DNA of 64,000 nucleotides from Hydrogenophaga taeniospiralis (GCF_020510445.1 NZ_JAHBAG010000001.1:1216501-1280500); one strand, 5' to 3'; counted from the first letter of the stretch, positions 34,994 through 44,398 are shown. Notes: a model not told the origin generated them from the letters alone. Program-made: numbers and translations.

Positions 34994-36686
34994 GGCGCAC
35001 CTCCTCCAATGTGGTCAGGCCCTTTCTGACCAGCGTGAGGGCTGAGCCCTGCAAGGTGGCGAACCCGCGTTGTCTTGCGTGGTCCTTGATCCGTTTGACG
35101 GCCGCGCCCTGAACAATCAGTTCGCGCAGTTCGTCGTCCAGCAGCAGGATTTCCGCAATGGCGCGACGGCCCCGGTAGCCGGTGCCGCGGCAGTCCCCGC
35201 AGCCGCACCCTTTCATGAATTGATACGCCTGCGCCTGCTCGTCGTTGAGTGCAAAGCGCCGCAGGTCCGCCGCGTCGGGGACGTAAGCTTGGCTGCAGTT
35301 CGGACAGTTGATGCGGATGAGGCGCTGCGCCCAAATGCCATTGAGGGCCGAAGCCAGGGCGTACGGGTCCAGCCCCATGTGGGTGAACCGTCCGAACACG
35401 TCAAAGACGTTGTTGGCATGGACTGTGGTCAGCACCAGATGACCGGTAAGCGCTGACTGCACGGCGATTTCAGCGGTTTCTTGATCCCGAATCTCGCCCA
35501 CCATGATCTTGTCGGGATCGTGGCGAAGAATCGACCGCAGGCCCCGGGCAAAGGTCAGGCCTTTTCGTTCGTTGACCGGTATCTGCAGAACCCCGGGCAA
35601 CTGGTATTCGACGGGGTCCTCAATGGTGATGATCTTGTCTTGTCCGGTGTGGGTCTCGGTCAGGGCTGCATAGAGCGTGGTGGTTTTGCCGGAGCCGGTG
35701 GGGCCGGTCACCAGCAGCATGCCGTAGGCCGCCTGGGTCAGTTCTCTCAGCAACTCAATGGACCCGGTGTCGAATCCGAGGGCGTCCAGGCTGAGCCTGC
35801 CATGGGCTTCCACGATCGCTTGTTTGTCCAGAATCCGGATCACAGCATCTTCGCCATGGATGCTGGGCATGATGGAGACACGAAGGTCGATCAGGCGTTC
35901 CTGCGCCTGAACCTGAAAGCTGCCGTCTTGCGGTACCCGTCGTTCAGCGATGTCCAGGTTGGCAATGACCTTGATGCGTGAAATGACCTGTTCGGCCAGT
36001 TCCTTGCCGGGTATTTGCTTGATTTCATCCAGGACGCCATCGATGCGGTACTTGATGCAGAGACCCGAAGCCATGCACTCAAGGTGAACGTCGCTTGCCC
36101 CAGAGCGCAGCGCATCGTAGAGCGTAGAGCTGACCAGCCGGACGGCCGGGCTGGTGGCTTCGGCCACCGAAGCCAGGGAGAGGAGTTGCACGCCGGACAA
36201 GCGCTCCGTGGTGTCCATTGCCCCTGCCCCTGTCTCTGCGCCGAGCTGGTCCATGGCGCGAAGGGAGGACTCCTGCAGGTGCAGATAGGCATGGATGTCG
36301 TCGACCGTGGCGAGTGCGTGCTCGATGGCGCTTTGGGCGGCGTGTTCGAGTTGCACCAGAACGGATGTCTCAAAGGGGTCCGTCGTGACGGCGATCATTT
36401 TTCCGTTGATCGCGTCTGACATGAGGAGCGCACGTCGCTGTTGCGCCAACGTCAGTGGCCACGCGGAAAAAGCCGGTTCGAGCGCCTGCAGCCCGGCGCT
36501 GTCCAGCATGCGCAGGCCAAAGGCCCTGGCCAGTTCCTCGCACGCTTGGCGCACGGACATCCCTGTGTCGGAGGATATGACGTCGAGCAGCTGGCGCCCC
36601 TGCTGTTGTGCGAGGTCGTGGCAACGCCGAAAGTCTGGCGTTCGGGTGGGGGCACTGAGGGAGGATGGGGAGGCTGGATCGGTCAC
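34974..36686 (-). CDS. gspE: GspE/PilB-type assembly ATPase
   Basis: The protein has 570 residues. After an N-terminal MshE-N-like domain comes the ATPase core: Walker A GPTGSGKTTTLYA, the Asp box (TIEDPVEYQLPG), Walker B (KIMVGEIRD), the His box (GHLVLTTVHAN), and a zinc-binding loop (CPNCSQAY...CGCGDCRGTGYRGR). It is the cytoplasmic motor for pseudopilus assembly. It overlaps gspF by 4 bp. Confidence 0.92.
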   Translation of the reverse strand: MTDPASPSSLSAPTRTPDFRRCHDLAQQQGRQLLDVISSDTGMSVRQACEELARAFGLRMLDSAGLQALEPAFSAWPLTLAQQRRALLMSDAINGKMIAVTTDPFETSVLVQLEHAAQSAIEHALATVDDIHAYLHLQESSLRAMDQLGAETGAGAMDTTERLSGVQLLSLASVAEATSPAVRLVSSTLYDALRSGASDVHLECMASGLCIKYRIDGVLDEIKQIPGKELAEQVISRIKVIANLDIAERRVPQDGSFQVQAQERLIDLRVSIMPSIHGEDAVIRILDKQAIVEAHGRLSLDALGFDTGSIELLRELTQAAYGMLLVTGPTGSGKTTTLYAALTETHTGQDKIITIEDPVEYQLPGVLQIPVNERKGLTFARGLRSILRHDPDKIMVGEIRDQETAEIAVQSALTGHLVLTTVHANNVFDVFGRFTHMGLDPYALASALNGIWAQRLIRINCPNCSQAYVPDAADLRRFALNDEQAQAYQFMKGCGCGDCRGTGYRGRRAIAEILLLDDELRELIVQGAAVKRIKDHARQRGFATLQGSALTLVRKGLTTLEEVRRVTLSI

Positions 36687-37888
36687 TGCAGGCTACCTGC
36701 CAAGTCAAAAACGGGGATGTACAGCAGGATCACGATCAGACCGATGACCACGCCGATGATGGCCATGAGAATGGGCTCGAAGGCTTTGGTGAACCGGTCG
36801 ATCCAGCGGGCGGTTTCGGCTTCATGGAAGGCGGCGGCTTTGCCCAGCATGGTCGCCATTTGCCCACTGCGCTCGCCGACTCTCAACAGCCGGGCAGCCA
36901 CCACGGTGGAGAGACCGTTGCTCTCCAGGGCGGTGGTCAATGGAGTGCCTTCGGTGACCTGTTGCCGTACGGCATCCCAAGCCACATGTCTTTTGGGTGT
37001 CAGGACCGCGCTCGCGAGTTGCATGGTCCGACCAATGGGGATGCCTCCTTCGAGCAGCATGCTCAGGGTCAGGTACAGCCGCGAGAGCTCCAGGATCTCG
37101 AGTCGCGGGGCGGCCCCGGGCAACATGCTCAGGGCCTGCCACCATTGACCCGATCGCCGTAAGCGAGCGATGTGCATGGCCCCGAGGGTGAGGACGGTTC
37201 CGACGAGAACCAGGGCCATTGCCTGGTGCGCGGCTATCCATTCCCCTGCATGGAGCAGCCACATGGAGGCCCATGGAAGATCGCGCCCCGACCCTTGGTA
37301 CACCGAGGAGAATTTTGGAACGACATAACCCAGAAGGAACAAGGCGACGGCCGCCCCGACCACCGACAGGATGATGGGATAGATCGCTGCACCAATGATC
37401 TTGTAGCGCAGACCTTGTAGCTGGGTTTCGTAGTGGATGTAGCGTTGCAGTGCTTTGGGGAGATCGCTGGTGTCCTCCGCCGATTGCACAATGCCCACCA
37501 GAAGTGCGGGGAAAACACCAGCCTGGTGTTGCATGGCTTGTGACAGCCGCTGGCCTTCCTGCAGGTGGGACAACAATCGCTGCAGGACCCGTTGGCCCTG
37601 CGGACGATGGGCTCTCTCAAGCAATATCTCCAGGGCTTCTGCAATACCCAGGCCCGCGCCAATCAGGGCATGCAACTCCTGAACGAACAGCAACAAATTG
37701 AGTTCCGAATGGGCCGGTCGGTTTCCTAAACCCTTGAATGCGGCGGAGACCGGGCGCAGACTCAACGGGGTGAGTTGGCGTGCGACCGCTTGTTGACGGG
37801 CATCGATTTCATCGATGGCGTCAATCTCAAGGCTGATGATGCGTTGCCCGGAGTCGAGGGCACGCACCTGATACCGATTGCCATGCAT
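36683..37888 (-). CDS. gspF: GspF/PilC-type inner-membrane platform protein
   Basis: The protein has 401 residues with two T2SS-F domains: HALIGAGLGIAEALEILLER in the first and LYLTLSMLLEGGIPIGRTMQ in the second. Three membrane helices are visible (IIGAAIYPIILSVVGAAVAL; MALVLVGTVLTLGAM; FEPILMAIIGVVIGLIVIL). The ERSGQMATML motif is typical of the family. It lies 10 bp after gspG. Confidence 0.92.
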   Translation of the reverse strand: MHGNRYQVRALDSGQRIISLEIDAIDEIDARQQAVARQLTPLSLRPVSAAFKGLGNRPAHSELNLLLFVQELHALIGAGLGIAEALEILLERAHRPQGQRVLQRLLSHLQEGQRLSQAMQHQAGVFPALLVGIVQSAEDTSDLPKALQRYIHYETQLQGLRYKIIGAAIYPIILSVVGAAVALFLLGYVVPKFSSVYQGSGRDLPWASMWLLHAGEWIAAHQAMALVLVGTVLTLGAMHIARLRRSGQWWQALSMLPGAAPRLEILELSRLYLTLSMLLEGGIPIGRTMQLASAVLTPKRHVAWDAVRQQVTEGTPLTTALESNGLSTVVAARLLRVGERSGQMATMLGKAAAFHEAETARWIDRFTKAFEPILMAIIGVVIGLIVILLYIPVFDLAGSLQ

Positions 37889-37898
37889 GGCCGGGCCG

Positions 37899-38330
37899 TC
37901 AATGGCTGGTCACATCGGCGGCGTCACCCACACCACCTGGTTGACCGTCTTTTCCCAGACTGATGATCTCAAGGTCTTGCTCTTGTGAGCCGGGGTTGCG
38001 GTAGACGTAGGGACGGGACCAAGGGTCTGCCGGGACTGCCTTCTCCAGATAAGGGCCGTTCCATTTGCGCGCCAGTGCGGAGTCAGCCGGGGGGCGCATG
38101 AGCGCGTCCAACCCCTCTTGGGTCGAGGGATATTGCCCGACATCGATGCGATAGGTGTGCAGGGCCTTCATGAACCCCTCGATTTGTGACTTGGCCACGG
38201 CCTGTTCTGATCTGCCAATCTGTTTGAAGTACCTTGGTCCGACGTAAGCTGCCAGCAGCCCGATGATTGCAATGACGACGAGCAGCTCCAGCAGAGTGAA
38301 TCCATGTGGTTGGCGGCGAACGAGATACAT
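37899..38330 (-). CDS. gspG: Major pseudopilin GspG
   Basis: The protein has 143 residues. QPHGFTLLELLVVIAIIGLLA is the prepilin site, followed by GPRYFKQIGRSEQAVAKSQI, YPSTQEGLDALM and WSRPYVYRNPGS, the full GspG signature including the calcium-loop region. It is the first secretion-structure gene of the operon. ATG 38330 was chosen because the leader peptide begins there. Confidence 0.92.
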   Translation of the reverse strand: MYLVRRQPHGFTLLELLVVIAIIGLLAAYVGPRYFKQIGRSEQAVAKSQIEGFMKALHTYRIDVGQYPSTQEGLDALMRPPADSALARKWNGPYLEKAVPADPWSRPYVYRNPGSQEQDLEIISLGKDGQPGGVGDAADVTSH

Positions 38331-38343
38331 GGTGCAGGGTGGT

Positions 38344-39000
38344 TCAATCGGGTTGGCTCGGCCGCACACGGTGGCGATCCACTCGGGCGAGGACGGAAGG
38401 GACATAGATGAGGGTTTCGTTGTAGGCTGGAATCCGCATGCCATGACGCTGCACCGCGTTGCGCCCGGCGTTGTAGGCGGCCAGGGTGAGCGCCCAATTG
38501 TTGTTGTGGGCCTGGAGCAGGTCTTTGAGGTGGCGAATGCCGAAGTCCAGATTCTTCTCAGGGATATGCAACTCACGCGGGTCTCGCATGCCATAGGCCC
38601 TGGCGGTGTCCGGCATCAACTGCATCAGGCCCCTCGCACCCTTGGGTGAAACCGCACGCGGGTTGAACGACGACTCGACATCGATCAAGGCCAGCACCAG
38701 GGCCGGATCCATGCCATGGCGCTGGCTGATGTGTTCGACCAGAGGCCTGACCGCCTGGGCCTCGATCAAGGCTCGCTGCTGCGCAAGGGGTTGGTCGCGT
38801 TTTGCTTCCGTGCCTGGATTCGAGACCGGTGGTTTTATGGCGCCAATCTGCGTGAACTGGTAGTCGGGCCCTGTCGGGTGACTGGCCCAATGGGGCTGCC
38901 CTTGGGGGTCGATTTTGACGTAGGTCTGGGCATGCCCTACACCGTTCAGGAACATTGCAGTCAGGGCCAGACCCATTCCCACCACAACTCTGTGAGGCAT
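38344..39000 (-). CDS. Lytic transglycosylase (SLT family) at the head of the secretion operon
   Basis: The protein has 218 residues from ATG 39000, which has an AGGA site and gives a clean signal peptide (VVVGMGLALTAMFLNGVGHA). An N-terminal DUF4124-like strand region (YVKIDPQGQPHWASHP) precedes the SLT domain, with the catalytic Glu in LIDVESSFNP and the motifs GLMQLMPDTA and AYNAGRNAV. It should open peptidoglycan for the envelope-spanning machine. Gap to gspG is 13 bp. An upstream ATG at 39039 is also possible. Confidence 0.85.
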   Translation of the reverse strand: MPHRVVVGMGLALTAMFLNGVGHAQTYVKIDPQGQPHWASHPTGPDYQFTQIGAIKPPVSNPGTEAKRDQPLAQQRALIEAQAVRPLVEHISQRHGMDPALVLALIDVESSFNPRAVSPKGARGLMQLMPDTARAYGMRDPRELHIPEKNLDFGIRHLKDLLQAHNNNWALTLAAYNAGRNAVQRHGMRIPAYNETLIYVPSVLARVDRHRVRPSQPD

Positions 39001-39428
39001 GGGTGGATTCCTGTGGAAGGACCACAGCGGCAGATGCATTGCTTTCACTCCCTGCTTCCTACTTGTCGCCCCTCTGGGCAGAGAGGTTCATGCGCTGCTC
39101 GAACCGATGTAACGCTTATGGCCAAATGCAACTTGACTGTTTGATGTGTTGCAAATTGTGCTGCTTATGGTAGCAGTTTGAAGAAAGCGCATACCAAGAC
39201 GCGAAACTCTCCGGCGTCTGCTTGGTCATCGCCGGGAGGTGGGGCGCAACCCATGCTCCGAGGCTCTGGAGTGCTTTGTTGAAGGCTGTGAGATAGAGGC
39301 GTGAATGGCCTTTGCGGACCGGCTTGACAGCACGGTGACGATAATTGCCTTGCTCCTTGTCTCCTTACCTGAACGCCGAAGTGATCTCATCTACCCCAGT
39401 CGCCACTTCAGTCATCACTGCCACCCGC
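39001..39428. other. 428-bp region upstream of the secretion operon and the MFS gene
   Basis: It should hold divergent promoters. On the minus strand an open stretch without a good start (RLYLTAFNKALQSLG, WVAPHLPAMTKQTPESF, about 39125-39365) reads somewhat like protein and may be a relic. No tRNA, IS end or riboswitch pattern was recognised. Confidence 0.35.
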
Positions 39429-40622
39429 ATGACGCCCGAAGAGCGCCGTGCCAGCGGTGCGCTGGCGCTGGTGTTCGCGTTGCGCATGCTGGGGCTGTTC
39501 ATCGTGTTGCCGGTGTTCGCGCTGGAGGCCGCGCGCCTGCCCGGGGGCGATGACGCGGGCCGCGTCGGGCTGGCGATGGGGCTGTACGGCCTGACCCAGG
39601 CCTTCCTGCAGATTCCGTTTGGACTGGCCTCCGACCGTTTCGGCCGCAAACCCACCATCGTGGCCGGCTTGCTGGTGTTCGCGCTGGGCAGCGCCATCGC
39701 GGCCTGGGCGCCCGACCTCACCTGGCTCTCCATCGGCCGCGCGGTGCAGGGCGCGGGCGCGATCTCGGCCGCCGTCACCGCCTTCCTGGCCGACGTGACG
39801 CGCGACAGCGTGCGCACCAAGGCCATGGCGATGGTGGGTGCGAGCATCGCACTCATGTTCGCGCTCTCGCTGGTGATCGCCCCGCTGCTGGCGGGCTGGG
39901 TCGGCCTGGCGGGCATCTTCGGCCTGACCAGCGTGCTCGCGCTGGCCGGCATCGCGGTGGTGATCTGGGTCGCGCCGCCCGAGCCGCGTGTGCACAAGCC
40001 GGCCGACATCGCGCAGGTGAAGGGCGCGGGGCTGGGCCTGGTGCTGCGCGACAAGGGTCTGCTGCGGCTGAACCTGGGCGTGTTCGTGTTGCACGCGGTG
40101 CAGCTCGCCATGTGGATGGCCGTGCCCGCCATGCTGGTGCAGGCCGGGCTGGCCAAACCCGATCACTGGCAGGTCTACCTGCCGGCGGTGGCGGCCTCGC
40201 TGCTGGTCATGGGCGGGGTGCTGTTTCCCATGGAGCGCAAGGGCCATCTGCGCACGGCCTTCCTGATCGCCATCGCGCTCATCGGCGCGGTGCAGATCGG
40301 CCTGTGGTGGCTGGCCGGCAGCGGCGCGGCGCCGGGCCTGTGGACGCTGGGCGGGCTGATGTTCGTCTTCTTCATCGGCTTCAACACGCTCGAAGCCAGC
40401 CAGCCCAGCCTGGTCTCGAAGCTGGCGCCGGCGCATGCGCGCGGTGCGGCGCTGGGGGTCTACAACACGCTGCAGTCGGTCGGTTTTTTTGTGGGCGGCG
40501 CGGTCGGCGGCTGGCTGGCCCAGGCGCACGGCGCCACCGGGTTGTTCGCCGCCTGCGCGCTGGCCATGCTGGTCTGGCTGGTGGTGGCCTGGCCGATGCG
40601 GGCGCCCGCCGCGCAGCGCTGA
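39429..40622 (+). CDS. MFS transporter (YajR-like)
   Basis: The protein has 397 residues and 12 hydrophobic helices. Motif A is seen as GLASDRFGRKPTI and its second-half counterpart is weak. The opening MTPEERRASGALALVFALRMLGLFIVLPVFA is typical of YajR-like drug/proton antiporters in betaproteobacteria, but the C-terminal extra domain of E. coli YajR is absent. A GTG at 39381 is an alternative start. The substrate is unknown. Confidence 0.85.
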   Translation: MTPEERRASGALALVFALRMLGLFIVLPVFALEAARLPGGDDAGRVGLAMGLYGLTQAFLQIPFGLASDRFGRKPTIVAGLLVFALGSAIAAWAPDLTWLSIGRAVQGAGAISAAVTAFLADVTRDSVRTKAMAMVGASIALMFALSLVIAPLLAGWVGLAGIFGLTSVLALAGIAVVIWVAPPEPRVHKPADIAQVKGAGLGLVLRDKGLLRLNLGVFVLHAVQLAMWMAVPAMLVQAGLAKPDHWQVYLPAVAASLLVMGGVLFPMERKGHLRTAFLIAIALIGAVQIGLWWLAGSGAAPGLWTLGGLMFVFFIGFNTLEASQPSLVSKLAPAHARGAALGVYNTLQSVGFFVGGAVGGWLAQAHGATGLFAACALAMLVWLVVAWPMRAPAAQR

Positions 40623-40625
40623 ACC

Positions 40626-41420
40626 TCAGCCCGGACCCGTGGCCCCACCGTGGCAGGTGCAATGGCCGCGACGCCACAGGCCGGCGTTGTGCGCGAGCTG
40701 CCAGGCACCGGTCTGCAGCCAGCAGCGCCAGACGCGTTGCCGGCTGCCGAAGAAGCCACTGAGCAGCACGCTGGCTTCGAGGTTCACGACCTCATGCCAC
40801 CAGCCATGGGGCACGTACAGCGCGTCGCCGGGTTCCATGTCCACCACGCGGGGCGCGGCCAGGCCCTGGGCTTCGAGCCGCTGCGCCAGGGCATCCACCC
40901 CCAGCACCGACAGCCTGGCCCAGCGGTCGAACTTGCGCGACACCCCGCGCAACGCTTCCACGCTGCCCGGCGGCAGCAGGTAAAACCGTTTGCGCCCGCG
41001 CAGGGTCAGGGCCACGTTGTCCAGCAGGTCGTGGTGCAGACCGGTGCGCGCGTGGGCGGGCCCGATCCAGGCCTGGTGCGAGACCACCGACCCGGGCGGG
41101 AACAGCGCGCTGGGGTCGAGGTCGTCGCGCAAGGCCGGAAAGTGCTTCAGGAGATCGAACTCTTTCAGATGGCCCACGGGTTCGCGGGTGGCGCACGGGT
41201 CTTGATCCAACCGCGCCAGGTGCTCGCCCCAGGTGGTGTGGACCAAGCGGGCGGGGTCGGTTTCGCGGTTGCCTTGCACCACCTGGACGGGTCGATGGGG
41301 GTCGAGTGTGCCCAGGTGCGCGAAGGTCCAGCGTTGCAGGGCGGGCCAGTCCCGTGCGGCACCGCGCCACAGCTGCGGTGTGTCGCCCCATTCGCGGGGC
41401 GGTGGTAGAGGCCGCGTCAC
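40626..41420 (-). CDS. JmjC/cupin_8 family Fe(II) oxygenase-like protein
   Basis: The protein has 264 residues, starting at a GTG that overlaps the stop of the upstream gene (GTGA). Motifs: an early RPLPPPREWGDTPQLWRG-like segment; TGLHHDLLDN supplying His and Asp; KRFYLLPP; and GDALYVPHGWWHEVVN supplying the distal His. HxD...H is the iron facial triad of 2-oxoglutarate oxygenases of the JmjC/FIH group. These hydroxylate protein side chains or small molecules. The tail is Cys/His-rich (RRGHCTCHGG). Tight coupling with the hydrolase/GNAT fusion suggests a shared modification pathway. Confidence 0.8.
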   Translation of the reverse strand: MTRPLPPPREWGDTPQLWRGAARDWPALQRWTFAHLGTLDPHRPVQVVQGNRETDPARLVHTTWGEHLARLDQDPCATREPVGHLKEFDLLKHFPALRDDLDPSALFPPGSVVSHQAWIGPAHARTGLHHDLLDNVALTLRGRKRFYLLPPGSVEALRGVSRKFDRWARLSVLGVDALAQRLEAQGLAAPRVVDMEPGDALYVPHGWWHEVVNLEASVLLSGFFGSRQRVWRCWLQTGAWQLAHNAGLWRRGHCTCHGGATGPG

Positions 41421-42871
41421 GGCAGGCTGGACAGCCAGCGCTGCATCGACTGGATGTGGCGCAACGACACGCGGCGCCACAGCGGCGCCCAGCGGGCACC
41501 CGGCACCTGGCCGCGCAGCAAGACGCCATGGTCCAGCGAGCCGGCATGCGGAAAGTAGTCCGGCAGCACCGCTTCGATGTGCCGAAAACCTTTGCCGTGG
41601 TAGTAGCGCAGTTGGGGGTCCAGCGGCAGGCCGCGGCGTTGCTGCCGGACGTAGGCCTGGGCATTGCCCTGGGGGTGGCGCTGGAGCCAGTTCGCCAGGC
41701 CGGGAATCGGTGAGCCCAGAAAGATGTGGCGCCAACCGCCCTTGAGCGCGTGGGGCCAGAAGTACCCGAAGATCGCTTTCACGGCCGCCGGATCGATGCT
41801 GCTCAGGCTGATGCCGAACAGGGCATTGCCGGGCCCGGCGGTGGTGCCCGCCGGGTTGCCCTCGACGCAGTCGCGCCATGTCCTGGCCTGCGACATGGCG
41901 TGGATGCTGGTGGGTTTCATGAACAGCGAGGCCAGGGCTTTGCCGGTGCGCGGGCAAAACGCGCCCAGGCAATGGCCGGGGTGGCGGCGCATGCGGTCGA
42001 GCAGGTCCGATGCCTGCGCGGCTTGCTCCGCGGTCCAGCACGCGTGTTCCAGCGCCATCAGGGCCGGGATGTCGGCGGGCCGCAGCTCACGAACGGTGAT
42101 CGGCGCCGATGCCGCCTTGGCCATCGACCAGCGTCTGGGCAGCAGGTACGACGCCCAACCCAGGCCGGCGGACCACAGGTCGGGGAGTGCCTGCACCGCC
42201 GAGGCGAGGCTGGAGGCCCAGAACCGCGATGGGCTCAGGCGCCCCGTCGCCACGTCGTGCCGGTAGAAGGTCCGCATGTGGCGCAGCACATCGCCCAGCA
42301 TGACGGCCGAGGCCACCAGAAACCAGCCCACCCGCGCGCCATAAGACAAGTCCCGCGCCGCCATCAGCTCGACCGTGACGCCCAGGTGGGCCATCTCTTC
42401 GGCGCAATGCCAGCGCCACAGACGCGTTTGCGCGTTGGGGGTTGCGGTCAGCACCCGTTCGCTGCGCAGGGCCACCGCTGAAATGGTGGCGGTGACGTGC
42501 TCGAACGCCGCCGCCAGGCACAGGCGCTGGTCCGCCGACAGGCGGGTCTTGATGCTGCCCAGATCGTGGGCGATGCGCGCTTCCATGGCCGCTACGCCGT
42601 GGCCTTGTTGTTCGAGCCGTGCGTTGTAGAGCCGGTGCGCGCGCTGGTGGGCCTCTTCTTCCTTGACGAACCGGGCGCACTCAAGGCGCAGTTCGGCGGC
42701 CGGGGGCAGGTGCTGGGCGGCCTCTGTCACGGCGTCCATCACAAAAGCTTCCCCTTCCGGAAGCATCACGGAGAACGCGTCGAAGAGATGGGTTCGGGCG
42801 GCGGTCTGGTTCCAGAAGCGCGTGGGTGAATCGGAGTTGTGGGTCGGGGCGGTCGTTGGCGGGGAAGACAT
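41417..42871 (-). CDS. Fusion of PF10118-type metal-dependent hydrolase and GNAT acetyltransferase
   Basis: The protein has 484 residues. The N-terminal ~240 residues match the predicted metal-dependent hydrolase family: FWNQTAARTHLFDAFSVMLPEGEAFVMDAV, FVKEEEAHQRAHRLYN and HCAEEMAHLGVTVEL provide conserved Glu/His that look like a di-iron or other metal site in a helical bundle. The C-terminal half begins ITVRELRPADIPALMALEHACW, a GNAT start, and continues with KGFRHIEAVLPDYF, a GNAT-like tail. A fusion of the two is unusual in my experience. ATG 42871 preferred over the TTG at 42877. The substrate is unknown. Confidence 0.75.
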   Translation of the reverse strand: MSSPPTTAPTHNSDSPTRFWNQTAARTHLFDAFSVMLPEGEAFVMDAVTEAAQHLPPAAELRLECARFVKEEEAHQRAHRLYNARLEQQGHGVAAMEARIAHDLGSIKTRLSADQRLCLAAAFEHVTATISAVALRSERVLTATPNAQTRLWRWHCAEEMAHLGVTVELMAARDLSYGARVGWFLVASAVMLGDVLRHMRTFYRHDVATGRLSPSRFWASSLASAVQALPDLWSAGLGWASYLLPRRWSMAKAASAPITVRELRPADIPALMALEHACWTAEQAAQASDLLDRMRRHPGHCLGAFCPRTGKALASLFMKPTSIHAMSQARTWRDCVEGNPAGTTAGPGNALFGISLSSIDPAAVKAIFGYFWPHALKGGWRHIFLGSPIPGLANWLQRHPQGNAQAYVRQQRRGLPLDPQLRYYHGKGFRHIEAVLPDYFPHAGSLDHGVLLRGQVPGARWAPLWRRVSLRHIQSMQRWLSSLP

Positions 42872-42994
42872 GGGCAACGTGAGAAGGGCGGACAGAGCCT
42901 GTCACCCTAGCGTCGTCATGTTTCATCTGCGTGACGGCAGGCCTCCGCCAGCTTCGGACCTGCACCGGCCCGGGTTCGCGGACCGGCCGGAGGT

Positions 42995-44398
42995 CTACCG
43001 GTCTGCGGGCGGTGTGGGCGCCGGCGACCCCTCCAACGGGGCGAGGCCGCTGCCGCGCGGTGCCACGTTCGCGTCGCCGCGCAGCGACCGCATCATCAGG
43101 AGCGACATGGTGCTGTAGAGCGGGCGGCTGATCATGCGCGAGAGCAGGCTGGCCAGCAGCGCGCAGGCCATCAGGCTGAGCACCATGCTGTGGCCATCGG
43201 TCATCTCCATCACGATGATCATGGCCGTGATCGGCGTCTGCGTCACGGCCGCCAGAAAGCCGCACATGCCCAGTGCGATCAGCGCCGGGCCGTGCGGCGA
43301 GTCGAGCAGCCAGGCCACGTCGGCGCCCAGGCCGGCGCCCAGCGACAGGCTGGGGCCGAAGATGCCGCCGGGCACGCCGGCCCAGGCCGAGAGCCAGGAG
43401 GCGATGAATTTCAGGCCGGTGAACACCAGCGGCTGGTGCTCGCCACCGTTGTCCGCCGCGTCCAGCAGGGCGTGGGTGTGGTGGTGGCCCACGCCCACCG
43501 CGTTGCCGTCGCTCACGATGGCGATCACCGCCACGACGAAGCCGCAGAGCGCCGCGAACCTGACCGGGCGTTTGCGGCGGTAGGCACAGAAGCGATCGGG
43601 CAGGCCGGTGAACGAGGCCAGCATCAGGCGCGAGAGCAGGCCGCCCAGCAGGCCACAGCCCAGCGCCACCAGCAGACCGGGGCCGAGCAGGTTCCACCAC
43701 GAGACGCCGTCGGCATGAATGCGGCCGAAATACGAGAGGTTGCCGAACGCCGACACTGCCACCAGGCCGGCCACCACGATGGCCGCCAGCATCAGGCCGC
43801 TGCTGCGGTCCTGCAGCCGGCGCGAGAGTTCTTCGATGGCGAACACAATGCCGCCCAGCGGCGTGTTGAAGGCCGCGGCGATGCCGGCGGCGCCACCGGC
43901 CACCAGCAGCTCGCGCGTGCTGATGTCGGTCTTGGGCGAGAGCCAGCGCCGCGCGTGCAGCATCACGCCCGCGGCGATCTGCACCGACGGCCCCTGCCGG
44001 CCGATCGACAGGCCGGCCAGCAGGCCACCCGCAACCGCCGCGATCTTGGCCAGCGAGAGCCGCAGCGACACGAAGCGCGAGCGGCTGGCGATCGGGGTTT
44101 CCGGCGCCAGCGCGGTCAGCACCTGCGGCACGCCCGAACCCGCCGCGCCCGGTGCCCAGCGCCGGATGCTCCAGACCACCAGCGCGGTGAGCGCCGGTGT
44201 CCAGAACAGTGGCGCCCACCAGACGGCACCGCGCAGGCTCTGGTACAGGCCGAAGGCGGCGTCGGCCAGCAGCGTGAACCCCACCACCGCCAGACCGGTC
44301 AGCACCGCGTAGGCGATCACGATGCCCCGGTCCAGCCATTGCCGGCCGTCGCCCATCTCGTCGCGCAGGTTCTGCAGGAAGTCCGGTTCGCCTTTCAT
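42995..44398 (-). CDS. CLC-family chloride channel/antiporter-like protein
   Basis: The protein has 467 residues and about ten to twelve membrane helices. CLC signatures: AGSGVPQV (for GxGIPE), SIGRQGPSVQ (for GREGP) and GGIFGPSL. The gating glutamate of GREGP is Gln here (Q135, codon at 43994-43996). AAFNTPLGGIVFAIEEL is another conserved stretch. There are no CBS domains. The start is ATG 44398; the frame extends upstream but the Pro-rich residues are not typical. It is divergent from ssb. Confidence 0.9.
   Translation of the reverse strand: MKGEPDFLQNLRDEMGDGRQWLDRGIVIAYAVLTGLAVVGFTLLADAAFGLYQSLRGAVWWAPLFWTPALTALVVWSIRRWAPGAAGSGVPQVLTALAPETPIASRSRFVSLRLSLAKIAAVAGGLLAGLSIGRQGPSVQIAAGVMLHARRWLSPKTDISTRELLVAGGAAGIAAAFNTPLGGIVFAIEELSRRLQDRSSGLMLAAIVVAGLVAVSAFGNLSYFGRIHADGVSWWNLLGPGLLVALGCGLLGGLLSRLMLASFTGLPDRFCAYRRKRPVRFAALCGFVVAVIAIVSDGNAVGVGHHHTHALLDAADNGGEHQPLVFTGLKFIASWLSAWAGVPGGIFGPSLSLGAGLGADVAWLLDSPHGPALIALGMCGFLAAVTQTPITAMIIVMEMTDGHSMVLSLMACALLASLLSRMISRPLYSTMSLLMMRSLRGDANVAPRGSGLAPLEGSPAPTPPADR

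Noticed and set aside
39125..39365. Possible small gene on the minus strand upstream of the secretion operon
   Set aside because: It has no start codon with a ribosome site and no similarity that I recognise; described as a possible relic only.
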